From Paraspadella gotoi (taxonomy: Eukaryota; Chaetognatha): a DNA stretch of 64,000 nt. The stretch lies in NCBI GenBank assembly GCA_051294375.1, contig CM119265.1, forward strand, positions 24,611,605 through 24,675,604, read 5' to 3'. Numbering within the stretch: position 1 is the first letter of the stretch; each line of letters starts with the position of its first letter. The notes under the pieces are model-generated. The model saw nothing but the letters and a program-made list of their open reading frames with translations, had not been told where the DNA came from and ran no database searches. The position numbers were made by a program, and so were the translations under genes. Below, one piece after another: positions 12,719 through 24,948 of this stretch.

Positions 12719-14284
12719 GAAGAGAGGTTGAGAATCAATCAATCAATCAATCAATTTGGCGGTCGAATTTGATAATAGAATTTTCACGATTGCTAGAATA
12801 ACGTTTTGTTTATAGATAATAAATAAGTTGAGCTCAGAAGGTTTTAAAATGACATTATTTATTTAGGTGTTGATAAAATTTATTGGTTTTTTCTTTTATT
12901 TATTTTAATAATACATATGTTTGAACATTAACTCGATAATTCATTAGTCCACCGAGTACAACCCAAGAAAAACTTTTTGATATCTTTGAACATGGTCGCC
13001 ATCTTTCTTTTTTCTATTCCTCCTTTTAGCATTTTTAGACTTATTTTTTTCTTTCTTTATCTTTTCTTCTTTTCTTTCCCTATTTGACATTATTTCTTAG
13101 CATAATGACAGAGATGATGAAGCGGCGATTTTTCCGCCGCTGCACATCCGGCGCTTCAAACCCCTCCCGCTACCGTTTTCGGGTCAATCCTTATATTTTT
13201 TTAGCCGGATCGCTTCGGTTTCGAGTGCACATCGCTTTCCTAGCTTAGATATTGAATATTTATAATTGACTTGATATTATTACCTTTTACACTTTCAAAA
13301 AATTCTTTTATATTTATATTTAAATTTACTTTATTATTGGGTAATCTAATATAGTTATCATATTATGAAAAATGTATTGTTTCCCAAATAATATAACCCG
13401 TCACTTAACCGCAAATGACCTTATCAATTCTTTCAAATCTCTCCTGTCCTTTACCTTCTAACTGTCCTCCACCCTCTTACCTCTGTCCTTTCTAAAACAC
13501 ATTTGTTTGGAACCTTTATCATCTTTCTCTCATCTCCTCTCTCTCAGTCTTCCTTCATGCAAATGTTTGGAAAAATTTACTAAGCCCTGATGAATGGGCT
13601 CGAAATTAGAAGTTGAAAAAAATGGTCGCGGTTTAAGTTTAATTAAAAAAAGTTTTAAGATGAGAGAGTGTTAAGAAAACCGGGAGAAGAGAGGGATAAA
13701 GTCAAGATAGATTGCTGTTTAAGATTTCACGAGCAATTCCTTTAGTACCAACTTAATACTTATGAGATTTTATAAAAAGAAAATATGAACATAATGTTTA
13801 GATTTCTTTCGTTTCATTTCAATTTTGAAAGTTAGAACATTAAATTTCTTTTTGGGTTATAAACGGTAAAAAGTTAATAATTATGAAAAAACGCATAATA
13901 TTAATCAATTATAGTTATTCAGGCTTCTTTCAGCACAAAATCAAATTTTATAGTTGAAAACTTGTACGCAAATTTTTTTAATGTTATATTGATTTTTTAA
14001 ACCCAGTTGTCAATCGCAAATAAAAAATTATTTTCAAACAGGTCCCTTAAATATTTTTTATCTGTTATTTTTGAAATGTTCAAAAAATGTATACATGTAA
14101 TTCTGAAATTTAAAAGGAAACACTTTGTTGTTAGGCTTTAAACTTTTATTCGCCGCGAATTATATAACTTAACATGCAATAAACATTGATAAACAAACAA
14201 ACCAAGGATCAAGTAGCCAATAAGAGGAAAAAACAAAGAAAACTGAAGAAAGACCTTTTTTAATAAATTAAGATTTAAACAAAA
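12719..14284. other. Spacer between gene A and the hAT relic
   Basis: Contains the gene A poly(A) signal (12818), (AATC)n at 12735-12755, and a GC-rich island at 13100-13240 with a perfect 7-bp hairpin (AGCGGCG ... CGCCGCT, 13129-13150). The rest is AT-rich and featureless. Confidence 0.6.
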
Positions 14285-14886
14285 TTAAACAAAAGTCACA
14301 AAACATACGGTTTGTTTCTGGAGAAAAAGAATCGCTTCAGCTATTTCTGGAGCCATGTCTCGAACGATATTCACAAAGAAATAGTTTGAGATGTGAAAAA
14401 TACGCTCAACTGAAACCTTTGCTTGGGGAGTGAACAACACCAATGGCGTGCACAGGTTTGTAATTATTTTGGGGATAAAGTTTAATTATTTCCCATTTTA
14501 CATCTTGCCCTTTCCACCCTTGCCATCTTTACTACATCAACAAGACCCATTTGAAATAAATAAACTCTGCAGGGTTCCTACGATTTCATTTGAAGTTTCA
14601 GGGGAGTCAAGAACTACAATCAAAGTCTGACAATTGCACTCAGTTGTTTTCTCACTTTAACTCAGTCCTGAGGAATGACATATCAAGGAAGAAAGCAAGA
14701 AGTTGAAATCGCTTCAGACGCAAATATATTTTTTTCAAGAATTTTCTTTAGCGTTTTTCTTTTTTTGTATGTTCGTTTAGAAGCAGACGAAGATCGTGGA
14801 TCAATCCATGTGGCGGCGATGAACACATGATTTTCGAACAACTTCTTTTCCCTCGTCTCGATTGAGCGGGCGACGTCGAGCCCCAA
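14285..14886 (-). pseudogene. Decayed hAT-family transposase relic
   Basis: On the minus strand, 14428 down to a stop at 14285 encodes a block with VSVERIF ... FVNIVRDMAPEIAEAILFL, which resembles the C-terminal dimerisation region of hAT transposases. Further upstream on the same strand (14886-14683) the text KLFENHVFIAATWIDPR resembles the hAT segment that ends in DPR. The two blocks are closer together than in intact elements and the frame between them is broken. Weak similarity, including KLSKTRWGS, may continue to about 15230 with stops. No terminal inverted repeats or 8-bp target duplication could be found by eye. Confidence 0.55.
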
Positions 14887-15458
14887 GTTGGTATTTAACT
14901 GTTTTCGACGGAAAATAACTTCTCTCCACTCGAGAAGGCACTCACACGGGTGTCCCTGGTTTTTTCCTTTTTGAAAAAGTTGGGAGTTGAAAGGGTGTTC
15001 CTTATGAGGAAATCTCGAGCGACCTAAGACACCAAATTCTCTAACATCTCCCCATTTTCACGGTCACTGAGTTGGGACTCCCTCACATGCCAAGTCCTTT
15101 ATGATTTCTTTCAGCTTCGAGAATCCGTTTTGGCTCACCAGATTTGCTTCCCCAGCGTGTTTTACTTAACTTGAGTGCTCCTTTTGTCCATAGCGTACTT
15201 TTAAGATGGCGATGAGTATTTGGAGAATCGGAGTTCCTGGGCCAATATGCTGAAGTTTTCCAAGAAAGGCCGCGGGCCTAACCGATTTTAAATACGATCT
15301 TACATACCATAGCTGAAGTTATGGGGCGGCAGCACTAAAAAGAGTAAAATTATATTTACTAATTTTAATAAAGGATCGAAAATTAAATGAGCAACTCCAC
15401 ACCAACCAAAATGTAATTCTTTTTAGAACCGGATCTACTTACAGCAGATTCCGGCTCT

Positions 15459-16200
15459 AAAATTCACTTTTTCGGTCCGTCCCCCAATCTGTTCGGTAAG
15501 TTCACTTAAATCATCTCAGAACATCGAATTTTTCTTTCTCTTCTTTCTTTGTTCTTCTTATTGTCTTTCGTTTTTTCTTTTTTTCTTTCTTCTTTCTCTT
15601 TCTTTTTTTATTTTTTTATTTTCCTTTCTTTTTTTTTATATTTTTAACTAACATTTTTTTCTTTCTTTGTTTTTTGAATTTTTACTTTCTAAATTCACTT
15701 TTCAGTCCCGTCCCTCAAATCTTATTGTACAGTAAGTCACTTAAATATGTCAGAACATAGAATTATCTTTCTTTTTATTTCTCCTTTCTTTTTTTCTTTC
15801 TCCCTTTTCTTTCTTTCTTTTTCTTTTTTTTTCTTTTCTTCTTTCTTTTTCTTTTTCCTTTCATTTCTTTTTTTTTTTAGATTTTTTTTTTTTAAATTTT
15901 AACAATTTTTTCTTTCTTTTGTTTTTTTAATTTTTTTCTTTTTAAAAATTCACTTTTTTCGTCCGTGCCTTCCAATCTTATGTCAGTTTTGGGAAGATCA
16001 CTTATATCATGTCAGAAAATTGAATTATTTTTTTTCTCTCTTTCTTTTTCTTTCTTTTGTTTATCTTTCTTTTCTTTCTTTCTTTCTTTTTTTTTCCTAT
16101 CCTTTTTTTCTTTTTTTGATTCTCTTTCATTTCTTTTTTAAAAAACTTTTATCATTTTTTTTCTTTCTTTGGTTTTTAAGAGAAGAACTTTAAAAAAATT
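15459..16200 (+). repeat. Tandem array of about 245-bp units, three copies
   Basis: Each unit starts with AAATTCACTTTT then a GTCCGT/GTCCCGT block, CACTTA(A/T)AT, GTCAGAA and a long T/C-rich stretch. Starts at 15459, 15691 and 15946; a degenerate fourth starts near 16194. Lies upstream of gene B. Confidence 0.75.
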
Positions 16201-16869
16201 CAGTGAAATGTGACTTTTCTTTTTTTTCCATTTTCCGCTCGCAACGATCCATGCTAAACTTATATCTAAGCTTAATCACACACTTTCCTAAACCCACACA
16301 AAATTTCATTTGAATCTATCTATCCAATTAATGATGAATTAAAGTAATTATGAATTTTAATTAGTAAAATTAATTCAATAAAAATGTGACTTTTGTTTTT
16401 TTAATTTATTAATATCATACCATCAATCACAGAGTAATTTGAGTTTTTTGTTTATGGGGGGACAGGATGGAGGTCTGACGAACGTAGGGTCGAACGGAAC
16501 GTACGAATGGAATGAATGAATGAAAATACTGGAAAAAATGGGAAAAAATGAACGAATATGATAAATGAAAAGTCGAGAAAAAAAACAAAATGAATCAAAG
16601 AATCGCGAACCCGGGGGGAAATTATCAGCTTCCGGGTTCAATCCCTAATTCTCAATTTTTTTTTCAATCGCTCCCACTTTCGGGTTTTTTCAAAATTCGG
16701 CCGCTTCCACGCAGTGTTTCGGTTTCGCTTTCGCGGATCGCTATCCACATCTCTGGATATGACAGCCTTGTTTCTTTTTTGATTTTTTCCTTTTGACATT
16801 CTATGACATGGCCGCCTTATTTTCGCTGTATTTCAACTTAATTTGTTTGGAACACTTTGATGATCACAG

Positions 16870-19800
16870 GGCGGGTCCTTCCAAGCATGGTCCCCGTCTT
16901 CTGCCTTCCTCCTGCATCTTCTCTCAATCTGCCACGCAGGCCACGAAGGATGAGATTCTCGTCCAACGAGGAGACCTCGGAATTCCTCGATCTTTCCGTT
17001 GAAGTGGCGCTCGGGGATCTTCCCGAGCCGCCGTCCCCTTCTTGGCATCAAAGGGTCGATTGATGCAAAAAACGGAAGTCCGGAAAATGGATTTCGGCGG
17101 AGAGAGAACGCTTAACCTCTTGGATGGACGGATGGGCCAAGTTGCAACCGTTCAAGTTTCGACGGAGCCGAAAATGACGTTCGTTATTCGGGACGATTTG
17201 TTAAAACCGCTCTGTACAATCAAAGTCTCCAGGCCGGAGATTTGGTTCCCATGGCAACGCTGGCTCCGGTTGGACCCAAAGATTGGAGTTGGACGGAAAC
17301 GGCTCGCGCGGTTATGAACGGATTCGAAAACACAAACGTCAACGTGTGGAGATATTCGGGGACGGAATCGCCCGTCGAGGATGAGTACGTGGCCAATACG
17401 GACGCGCCTTTCGTCAACAAGTTCGATCCAGAGACGTTGGCCTTCGAGGAGACCGTCTTCCAGGATCGAAAGGCCATCATGTCCTCGGCCCATCCCTTGC
17501 GAGAACCCGGCACAGGAAACACCATAGATTTTCTCACCGCTTACGATTGGACGATGTCGCCGACATTCACGGTTTATCGTTACACGAGTTACGAAGACGC
17601 TCGAGTCGTTGCGACTTTTCGTCCTCGTCGAATGTCTTACATTCACTCGTTTTCGATCACGGAGAATCACGCCGTCTTTTTCTTCTATCCAGTCACGATA
17701 AGGGGAGGAAGGAGGGGAGGGAAAAAGAGTTTAAAATGTATTAAATAAAGTAATGAACGATTAGTGATTAGACATTAAAATAATAAAAAAATAAAATTAA
17801 AGTAGGTCATGAAAATTTCAGTCAAACTATAAATAATATGATTTTGATTTGATTATATTTTCGTTTAGTTACGAAACCGGATAGGTAAAATATTTTTTTT
17901 AAATTTCAATCACCGGTCATTAATTAATAATTTTATTTATCATTTTAAACATAACAAAATCTTAACTACTTGATTCCCCTTCCCTCTTACTCCTTCTCCC
18001 TTCTTCCCGAGTCTGATGAAAATGATGACCAACGGCTTCCATCCGATCGACGCAATGCAATGGAACCAAGACGCCGCCACCGACGTCTACGTCGTCCACC
18101 TCAAAACCGGCGCCGTCGAACTCGTCGGCGAGACACGCCCCTTTTTCTCCGCCCATCACGCCAACGCCTTCGAACGGGACGGCGTCATCGTCGTCGACGT
18201 TTGCGAGACATTCTTCCAAACATTCCGGACATACTTTAACATGGTCAACATTCTTTCTCCCAAGAGCAGCGGTGCGGACAGGGGATTGAACAGGCTGCGA
18301 AGATTCCTCATCGATCTCTCGACAAAGAGAATCTTCGAGAAGGAGATTAAAAGTCAGGAGGCGTCGCCGCCTTTGGGGGACACCATGGAATTTCCAACCA
18401 TCAATGAGGCCTTTCGTGGACGAAGGTGATATAATGATAAATGATAGATTATCATTATGACCAAAAAACGGACGGACGGAGTGACGGAGGTAAATGATAG
18501 ATTGATTTATATGGATATATATGGATATATAACTTGTAAGAGTGATNNNNNNNNNNNNNNNNNNNNNNNNNNNNNNNNNNNNNNNNNNNNNNNNNNNNNN
18601 NNNNNNNNNNNNNNNNNNNNNNNNNNNNNNNNNNNNNNNNNNNNNNNNNNNNNNNNNNNNNNNNNNNNNNNNNNNNNNNNNNNNNNNNNNNNNNNNNNNN
18701 NNNNNNNNNNNNNNNNNNNNNNNNNNNNNNNNNNNNNNNNNNNNNNNNNNNNNNNNNNNNNNNNNNNNNNNNNNNNNNNNNNNNNNNNNNNNNNNNNNNN
18801 NNNNNNNNNNNNNNNNNNNNNNNNNNNNNNNNNNNNNNNNNNNNNNNNNNNNNNNNNNNNNNNNNNNNNNNNNNNNNNNNNNNNNNNNNNNNNNNNNNNN
18901 NNNNNNNNNNNNNNNNNNNNNNNNNNNNNNNNNNNNNNNNNNNNNNNNNNNNNNNNNNNNNNNNNNNNNNNNNNNNNNNNNNNNNNNNNNNNNNNNNNNN
19001 NNNNNNNNNNNNNNNNNNNNNNNNNNNNNNNNNNNNNNNNNNNNNNNNNNNNNNNNNNNNNNNNNNNNNNNNNNNNNNNNNNNNNNNNNNNNNNNNNNNN
19101 NNNNTGAATGGATAATTTTTATATTGGTTGTACCAATTTCCTAAGGATATACGATTTACAATTTATTGGCTGGATTATTTAATGGATAAGTGTTAGATTA
19201 AGACAGAAAAAAAGTTATCGAAATACCAATGACTGTGCCAATAAATTGTGGATCGTTTATAAAGGATTTAATTGAACTGTTATTACGGCACAAATACGGT
19301 ACTTCATTGATAAGGAAGCCTGGTACTCTGGGAGTGAATAAACGAGACTGTGAGAGAGACTTGATGCACTGCTATGTCATTATCTTTTAAGAGTGATGGA
19401 GGCCTTAAAGCACCAAAGCCTGTCCAAAGTCAGGGGCAAGATAGCTTATTTATTAAATGAATGAATAAATTTTATATCGGTTGTACCAATTTCATAATAA
19501 TACTAGCTAAGAAAATAAAAATAATATAATAAAGTAAGTCAGTAAAAATCATTATTTTCTCGCATATAACATTTTTTTGTTTCCACCAATAACAAATCAT
19601 GATTTGGATTATTATACTTTTACAACAAACAACTCATTCTTGAAAACAACGAAGGATAATTTTTTTCCAAGAATTTGTTCGAGACGAGAAAGAAATGACT
19701 TTTCCAAATCTAAAACTCTTCTTTTTTCTCTTTTTCCCCTTTTCCCTCGTCTTTTCTTCCCCTACCCCGCTCCACCTTCCACCTTCCACCCTCCACCCTC

Positions 19801-20131
19801 CACCATCCTCTCCACCCCAACCAGCTACTGCTTCCTCTACGGCATCGTCTTTATCGACTACATTCGCCAAACGCTCGTCAAGCGATCTCTATGCGACCCG
19901 ACCAAAGACCGCGCCCTCTCCGAGCCCGGCCATTTCTATTCCGAGATGAGCTTCGCGGCGCGCCCCGACGCCGCTTCCGAGGACGACGGCGTCTTGGCGA
20001 CGGTGGGGTTCGACGGCGCCGCGGGGAAATCCTATTTGATGCTGATTGACGCGGAAACGTTCGTGGAGATCGATCGAGCCTTTCTGCCGCATCGGATGCC
20101 GATGTCGTTTCACGGAAGGTTTTTCGATTGA
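16870..20131 (+). CDS. Gene B: carotenoid oxygenase (RPE65 / beta-carotene oxygenase / NinaB family), 5' part with frame breaks
   Basis: The family uses a non-haem iron held by four histidines to cleave or isomerise carotenoids and retinoids. All four are visible: SAHP (17491-17493), YIHSFSITEN (17644-17646), FFSAHHANAFE (second H, 18157-18159) and the terminal FHGRFF (20111-20113). Other landmarks are NTNVNVWRY, VNKFDPETL, GTGNTI and SEPGHFYSEMSFAARP followed by DDGV. Readable exons: about 17212-17691, 18012-18425 and 19825-20131; the 18425/19825 junction agrees in phase (2). A first exon from about 16870 (acceptor CACAG; possible ATG 16887) has SVEVALGDLPE and then a WHQGS...KNG block matching the conserved W-x-x-G-x-L-x-R-N-G region, but the frame changes near 17050, 17090 and 17210. 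The phase at 17691 (0) does not match 18012 (2), so a micro-exon or base error is likely between them. The intron 18426-19824 contains a 558-N gap and a dispersed repeat. Either a live gene with sequence errors or a 5'-damaged copy; the core motifs are intact. Confidence 0.85.
18547..19104. other. Assembly gap in an intron of gene B
   Basis: 558 N. Exons on either side (ending 18425, starting 19825) join in phase, so no coding sequence need be missing. Confidence 0.9.
19105..19498 (+). repeat. Dispersed repeat family R, copy 2, in an intron of gene B
   Basis: Begins at the edge of an N gap with TGAATGGATAATTTTTATAT, continues through GGGAGTGAATAAACGAGACT and GTGATGGAGGCCTTAAA, and ends in GGTTGTACCAATTTCATAA. 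The middle (19145-19290) differs from copy 3. Confidence 0.85.
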
Positions 20132-20330
20132 AGACCGAGTTGAGGCGNNNNNNNNNNNNNNNNNNNNNNNNNNNNNNNNNNNNNNNNNNNNNNNNNNNNN
20201 NNNNNNNNNNNNNNNNNNNNNNNNCTTTTTTCTTTTAATTGTCGTTTTCTTACTGCAAAAAGGAGCAGATAGCATCACAATTTTTTCACCATTTCTTAGT
20301 TATATTTAGTTTTTTAGACACGGCCAGTTG

Positions 20331-20637
20331 NNNNNNNNNNNNNNNNNNNNNNNNNNNNNNNNNNNNNNNNNNNNNNNNNNNNNNNNNNNNNNNNNNNNNN
20401 NNNNNNNNNNNNNNNNNNNNNNNNNNNNNNNNNNNNNNNNNNNNNNNNNNNNNNNNNNNNNNNNNNNNNNNNNNNNNNNNNNNNNNNNNNNNNNNNNNNN
20501 NNNNNNNNNNNNNNNNNNNNNNNNNNNNNNNNNNNNNNNNNNNNNNNNNNNNNNNNNNNNNNNNNNNNNNNNNNNNNNNNNNNNNNNNNNNNNNNNNNNN
20601 NNNNNNNNNNNNNNNNNNNNNNNNNNNNNNNNNNNNN
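20331..20637. other. Assembly gap with duplicated flanks
   Basis: 307 N. CACGGCCAGTTG stands immediately before the gap and again immediately after it. Another gap (20148-20224, 77 N) lies 17 bases after the gene B stop. Confidence 0.85.
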
Positions 20638-21150
20638 CACGGCCAGTTGGAAACTAGCATAACATCGTTTTATTTTGTATTTTAATCCTATTTTCTTTTG
20701 TTCCTTTTACTTCAAAGTCACAAATTCACCCCAACTCGATTATTTTTTGAGTCTAATTAAAAAATGAGAAAAATAATTAATTGAAGAAATCGAGTATTTT
20801 TGTTTTAACGTTTTTTATAATTTTCTAGATTAAATTCTTCTCGATCATTAAAAAAATTTTAAAATCAATTTCCCAAAATAAAATTAGAAAAAACTTAAAA
20901 ACTTTGACGTCACAGCTGCGAGCTTTTCATCCTGTAGACTCGTAGAGCCACTCCGAAGCGAGGTCGGCGACCGACCAAATCTGCAGACTTCGCCCGCCGA
21001 TGTAGTTCGTCGACGCAGACAACATCTGCAGACATCATCTGCAGACATCGTCCGCAAACGAAGTCAGCAATGGTTCCCCCAATTCTTTTCTCACCTAATC
21101 TGCCTTTCTACGTCTCCTCATTTCTTCATCTCTTTTCCTCTCTACCTCTC

Positions 21151-21413
21151 TCTCTCTCTNNNNNNNNNNNNNNNNNNNNNNNNNNNNNNNNNNNNNNNNN
21201 NNNNNNNNNNNNNNNNNNNNNNNNNNNNNNNNNNNNNNNNNNNNNNNNNNNNNNNNNNNNNNNNNNNNNNNNNNNNNNNNNNNNNNNNNNNNNNNNNNNN
21301 NNNNNNNNNNNNNNNNNNNNNNNNNNNNNNNNNNNNNNNNNNNNNNNNNNNNNNNNNNNNNNNNNNNNNNNNNNNNNNNNNNNNNNNNNNNGAGAGAGAG
21401 AGAGAGAGAGAGA
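21151..21413. repeat. (CT)n / gap / (GA)n
   Basis: The 232-N gap 21160-21391 has CTCTCT on its left and GAGAGA on its right, so the repeat changes strand inside the gap. An ACG trinucleotide tract (21570-21628) follows, upstream of gene C. Confidence 0.9.
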
Positions 21414-21570
21414 GAAAACAAACCAACGCGACGGTGTGTTTTGGAACCGACTTCAGTCTGTTTTTATGTTGTTTTTTGTCGTCGTCGTTGTTGTTGTTGT
21501 TTTTTTCGTCTTGTTTTGATTCCCTTCGCGCGTCAGACGCTACCGACTCCATTTCTTTTATTTGTTTTTA

Positions 21571-21629
<59 letters not shown>

Positions 21630-21785
21630 AACCTGCCAAGCCATATCTTTTTTGTCAAAATAGGCTAAAATATATTTATATCAGCCGATCTATAAATGAC
21701 GCTATAAAATTATAGATTATAATTTAAAACCACGATTCCATTATGCAAATTTAATTTTTCTTCCCCTCTTCAGTCATAAAACAAA

Positions 21786-22870
21786 ATGTATTCCCCAAAC
21801 TTTCTCCTCCTCTTCCTCCTTCCATTCATCGGCGCCAAAAGTCTGACCGGAAACGATAACGACAACAACGACAACAACTACCACGCCCCCTCCGTCTCCG
21901 GCAACGACATCGTGGACGACTTCCTTCAAAACGTCAGCTTCAAACTCGACGAGCGATTCGAGCCGATCGCTCTGCCCTCCATCGTTCACGGATTCGAGAA
22001 GAAACTGATACTCGTGACGGTGAAAGGCGAAGCCAAGTTGTACGAGGGTTGGCTGGCGGGGTTCTCCTCGTTGCACAGGAACCAGGACGCCTCGTTGGTG
22101 GAATACCCGGGAGGGGTCATGCTGAAGGCCCCGCTGGGGGTGTCCAATTTGTTGGGGAATTATAAGGTAAAGGGAGGAGAAGGTTTTGAAGAAGCAATGG
22201 GGGATGAATGAATGAATGAATGAATGAGTAAATGAATGAATGAATGAATGAATGAGTCAATGAATGAATGAATGAATGAATGAATGAATGAATGAATGAA
22301 TGAATGAATGAATGAATGAATGAATGAATTAATGAATTAATGAATGAATAAAGCTATCAATTATGTTTTTCTTAATAATAAATCAAAATGTTTTATCATT
22401 AAACTTTAAGGAGTATATCAACGCAGAGAATGGATTATCAAGTAGCTTTACTCTCTTATATTTTTTTTTTTGTTACCAAAAATTTGACAACGTTGATTAA
22501 AGGATTTTAAATTCACCCTGGACCCCTTAACTTTCCTCTCCTCCACCCCCCCCCGCAACAGGGCCACGTGAAATTCATGAACCTCGGTCCCGCCATCCAG
22601 GTCACCGTCAAACTCTCAACCCTTTCAGCGCTGATGTATTTGCTGCAGTCGGATTCCGATGCTGGAGCGAGACTGACATCCCTCAGCATCACTCGCGTAG
22701 GTGAGATCGAAGTCGTCGTCGAGGGACTCGGGGTGTTGGACTGGATCCTCACTCCCTTCAACACTCTCATCGTCAAGACCTTCAAGAAGTTCATCTGGAG
22801 CTTCTTGGAACGGCCCGTCAAGGAGTGGCTGGGGGAACAGATCGCCTTGGCTAAAATTTCGTTGAGATGA
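21786..22870 (+). CDS. Gene C: secreted single-domain group-7-allergen-like protein, 229 aa
   Basis: Two exons, 21786-22166 and 22562-22870, joined in phase 0 (TATAAG|GTAAAG ... GCAACAG|GG), giving 229 residues, close to the length of mite group-7 allergens. Residues 1-18 are a signal peptide (MYSPNFLLLFLLPFIGAK), followed by a short Asn/Asp-rich linker (about 22-31) and one TULIP-like domain. Landmarks shared with the second domain of genes A, D and E are VKGEAKLYEGWLAGFSSLHR, LGVSNLLGNYK, VKFMNLGPAIQV, and GLGVLDWILTPFNTLIVK in the C-terminal helix. One N-glycosylation sequon (NVS, residues 49-51). The start ATG has the context CAAAATG. TATA-like sequences occur at 21691 and 21703 and an octamer-like ATGCAAAT at 21743-21750. 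It lacks the JHBP-like first domain of its neighbours. Expected role: extracellular carrier of a hydrophobic ligand; ligand unknown. Confidence 0.9.
22205..22349. repeat. (GAAT)n microsatellite in the gene C intron
   Basis: About 35 tetranucleotide units with a few substitutions (GAGT, AATT). Confidence 0.95.
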
Positions 22871-23900
22871 TAGGCATTGAGAAGGGGGAAGTTTGGGGGA
22901 AAATTTGTGGGTTGTGGCAGCAAGACTTAAGGCTGCCTCATAGCTGTCCGTCCTCAGCCTCGTCTCAATGACTGAGCAGGCTAAATTATCTCGTTACAAT
23001 TTTAAAATGTTAAAATTACATTTTTTGTTTAACTTTTTCAGCTCAATCAGAATCAATTAAAAAAAAACTTAAAACCTAAAACTTTAGAGAAAAGTTTGAT
23101 ATGAATTCCACAACGATTTATTTGAAACCACAATCTCAACCACAACGAAACGAAAGGATTATAATATCTAATAACCTAAAACTTAAAATATAAAACAAAA
23201 TTTTGACATTATATAACAATATAATAATTTTAATTAGCGAATTATTCATGGTTCGGAACATTTTTGCAAAAAAAAAAAATTTTAACACAATAACTAATAC
23301 CAATAATGGATTTCTTTAATGCTGTACTTATTGAAATTGAAATTTGAATTTGGTCGGCTCGCCCTATCGTTGCCCTAAGGGTTTTTTTTTGTTTTTTTTT
23401 TTTTCACGCAAATTTTTGGAGATCCGCAATTATTATTTTCTTATCTCGGAACAAGAAAATTCGATCTTAGCCATTGTGGTTTTTATTAATTTATTCCTCT
23501 ATGTCTTTTTTTAAACATTGTCAAAATTATCCGATTCTGAACCGAATTCTTTTCGAAACTAAAATCAGAACCTGAGACTTTAACTTGTTAACTTGTTAAC
23601 TTGATAAATTGTTAACTTGTTAATTACTGACATTTTTTATCTAGTTTAGAATTAACGATTTCGGGAGCAGGTGACGCTTTCTCGTGGGACAAGANNNNNN
23701 NNNNNNNNNNNNNNNNNNNNNNNNNNNNNNNNNNNNNNNNNNNNNNNNNNNNNNNNNNNNNNNNNNNNNNNNNNNNNNNNNNNNNNNNNNNNNNNNNNNN
23801 NNNNNNNNNNNNNNNNNNNNNNNNNNNNNNNNNNNNNNNNNNNNNNNNNNNNNNNNNNNNNNNNNNNNNNNNNNNNNATTTCACCTCCCGACCTCCAACG
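22871..23900. other. Spacer between genes C and D
   Basis: AT-rich, nothing recognised. AACTTGTTAACTTG is repeated at 23581-23625. A 183-N gap (23695-23877) hides the gene D promoter region. Confidence 0.6.
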
Positions 23901-24854
23901 ATGCATCTCCTCAACGTCTCCCTCTCTCTCCTCCTAATCGTCTCCCTCTCCGTCGACGCCGCCACGGATGGCGCCGTCCGCGCCGCCTTGCGTCGTCTCC
24001 AAAAGGGCGCCGCCTCCGAGGCCTTCGATCGCGTGACGCTGCCCGGTTTCGATCGACGCGCCGTCGCCAACCATTTTGACGTCAACTTCCGGTTCGAAAG
24101 GGGCGTGGCGACGGAGCTGAGCAAGTTCGACGTTCGCGGCGTCAAAGTCGACGCCGCGGGCGGCGTGGAGATTCGAGCGGCGCTGCCGATGATTAATTTG
24201 GGCGCCGATTATGTCCTCAACGGGACGCTGCTCGGTTTGCCGGTGAAGGGCGCCGGAAGTGCGGATTTGAATGTAATGGACGTCGTGGTTGAGACAAGAG
24301 GTATTGTAATGTGATACAATGTAATGAAATGGAATTGTAATGTAATGTAATATAAGGTATGGTAATGTAATGTAATGGAAAGTAATGTNNNNNNNNNNTG
24401 TAATGTAATGTAATGTTGCGGTATGAGAGACAATTATAATAAATTATAATGTTTAAAAGGAGAGGAAAAAATTAAGCATTTTTTTCAATGAAATCAATTA
24501 GCTAAATATTAATCTGAACTTCAAATAATTTTTTTTTTTTCACATTAAATTTTCAAAGGCGTCTGCTCCGCCGACGGAGCGAAACTACGGACAACGATGA
24601 CCCTCGGTTCCAGCCAATTGTTGCTGCAGTGGCTGCCGCAAACGGACGGCATTTTCCGCAAGATGCTGAAACACTTTGCAGACAAAGTCTTCGAACACTA
24701 CCGCCCTCTGTTGGAAGAGTCCTTCAGTCGCGGGATCGAGAGAGAATTGGAGAAGGGTGGCGACGAAGGCCCTCAGCGCTTCGGGGCCAGCGGCATGCCG
24801 GCCGGTTTAAAGAAATTGTAAATGTTAAATGATAAACGATTACAAAGAGGCGAA

Positions 24855-24948
<94 letters not shown>

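Larger units (their letters stand above)
20225..21780. other. Spacer between genes B and C
   Basis: Two gaps, AT-rich sequence, a short stretch with ATCTGCAGAC repeated three times (20978-21055), the CT/GA flip and the ACG tract, then TATA-like and octamer-like sites close to gene C. Confidence 0.6.

Noticed and set aside
12215-12742. Minus-strand frame of 175 codons over the last exon of gene A
   Set aside because: Shadow of the conserved + strand exon.
17152-17670. Minus-strand frame of 172 codons over gene B
   Set aside because: Shadow; the + strand carries the iron-binding histidine motifs.
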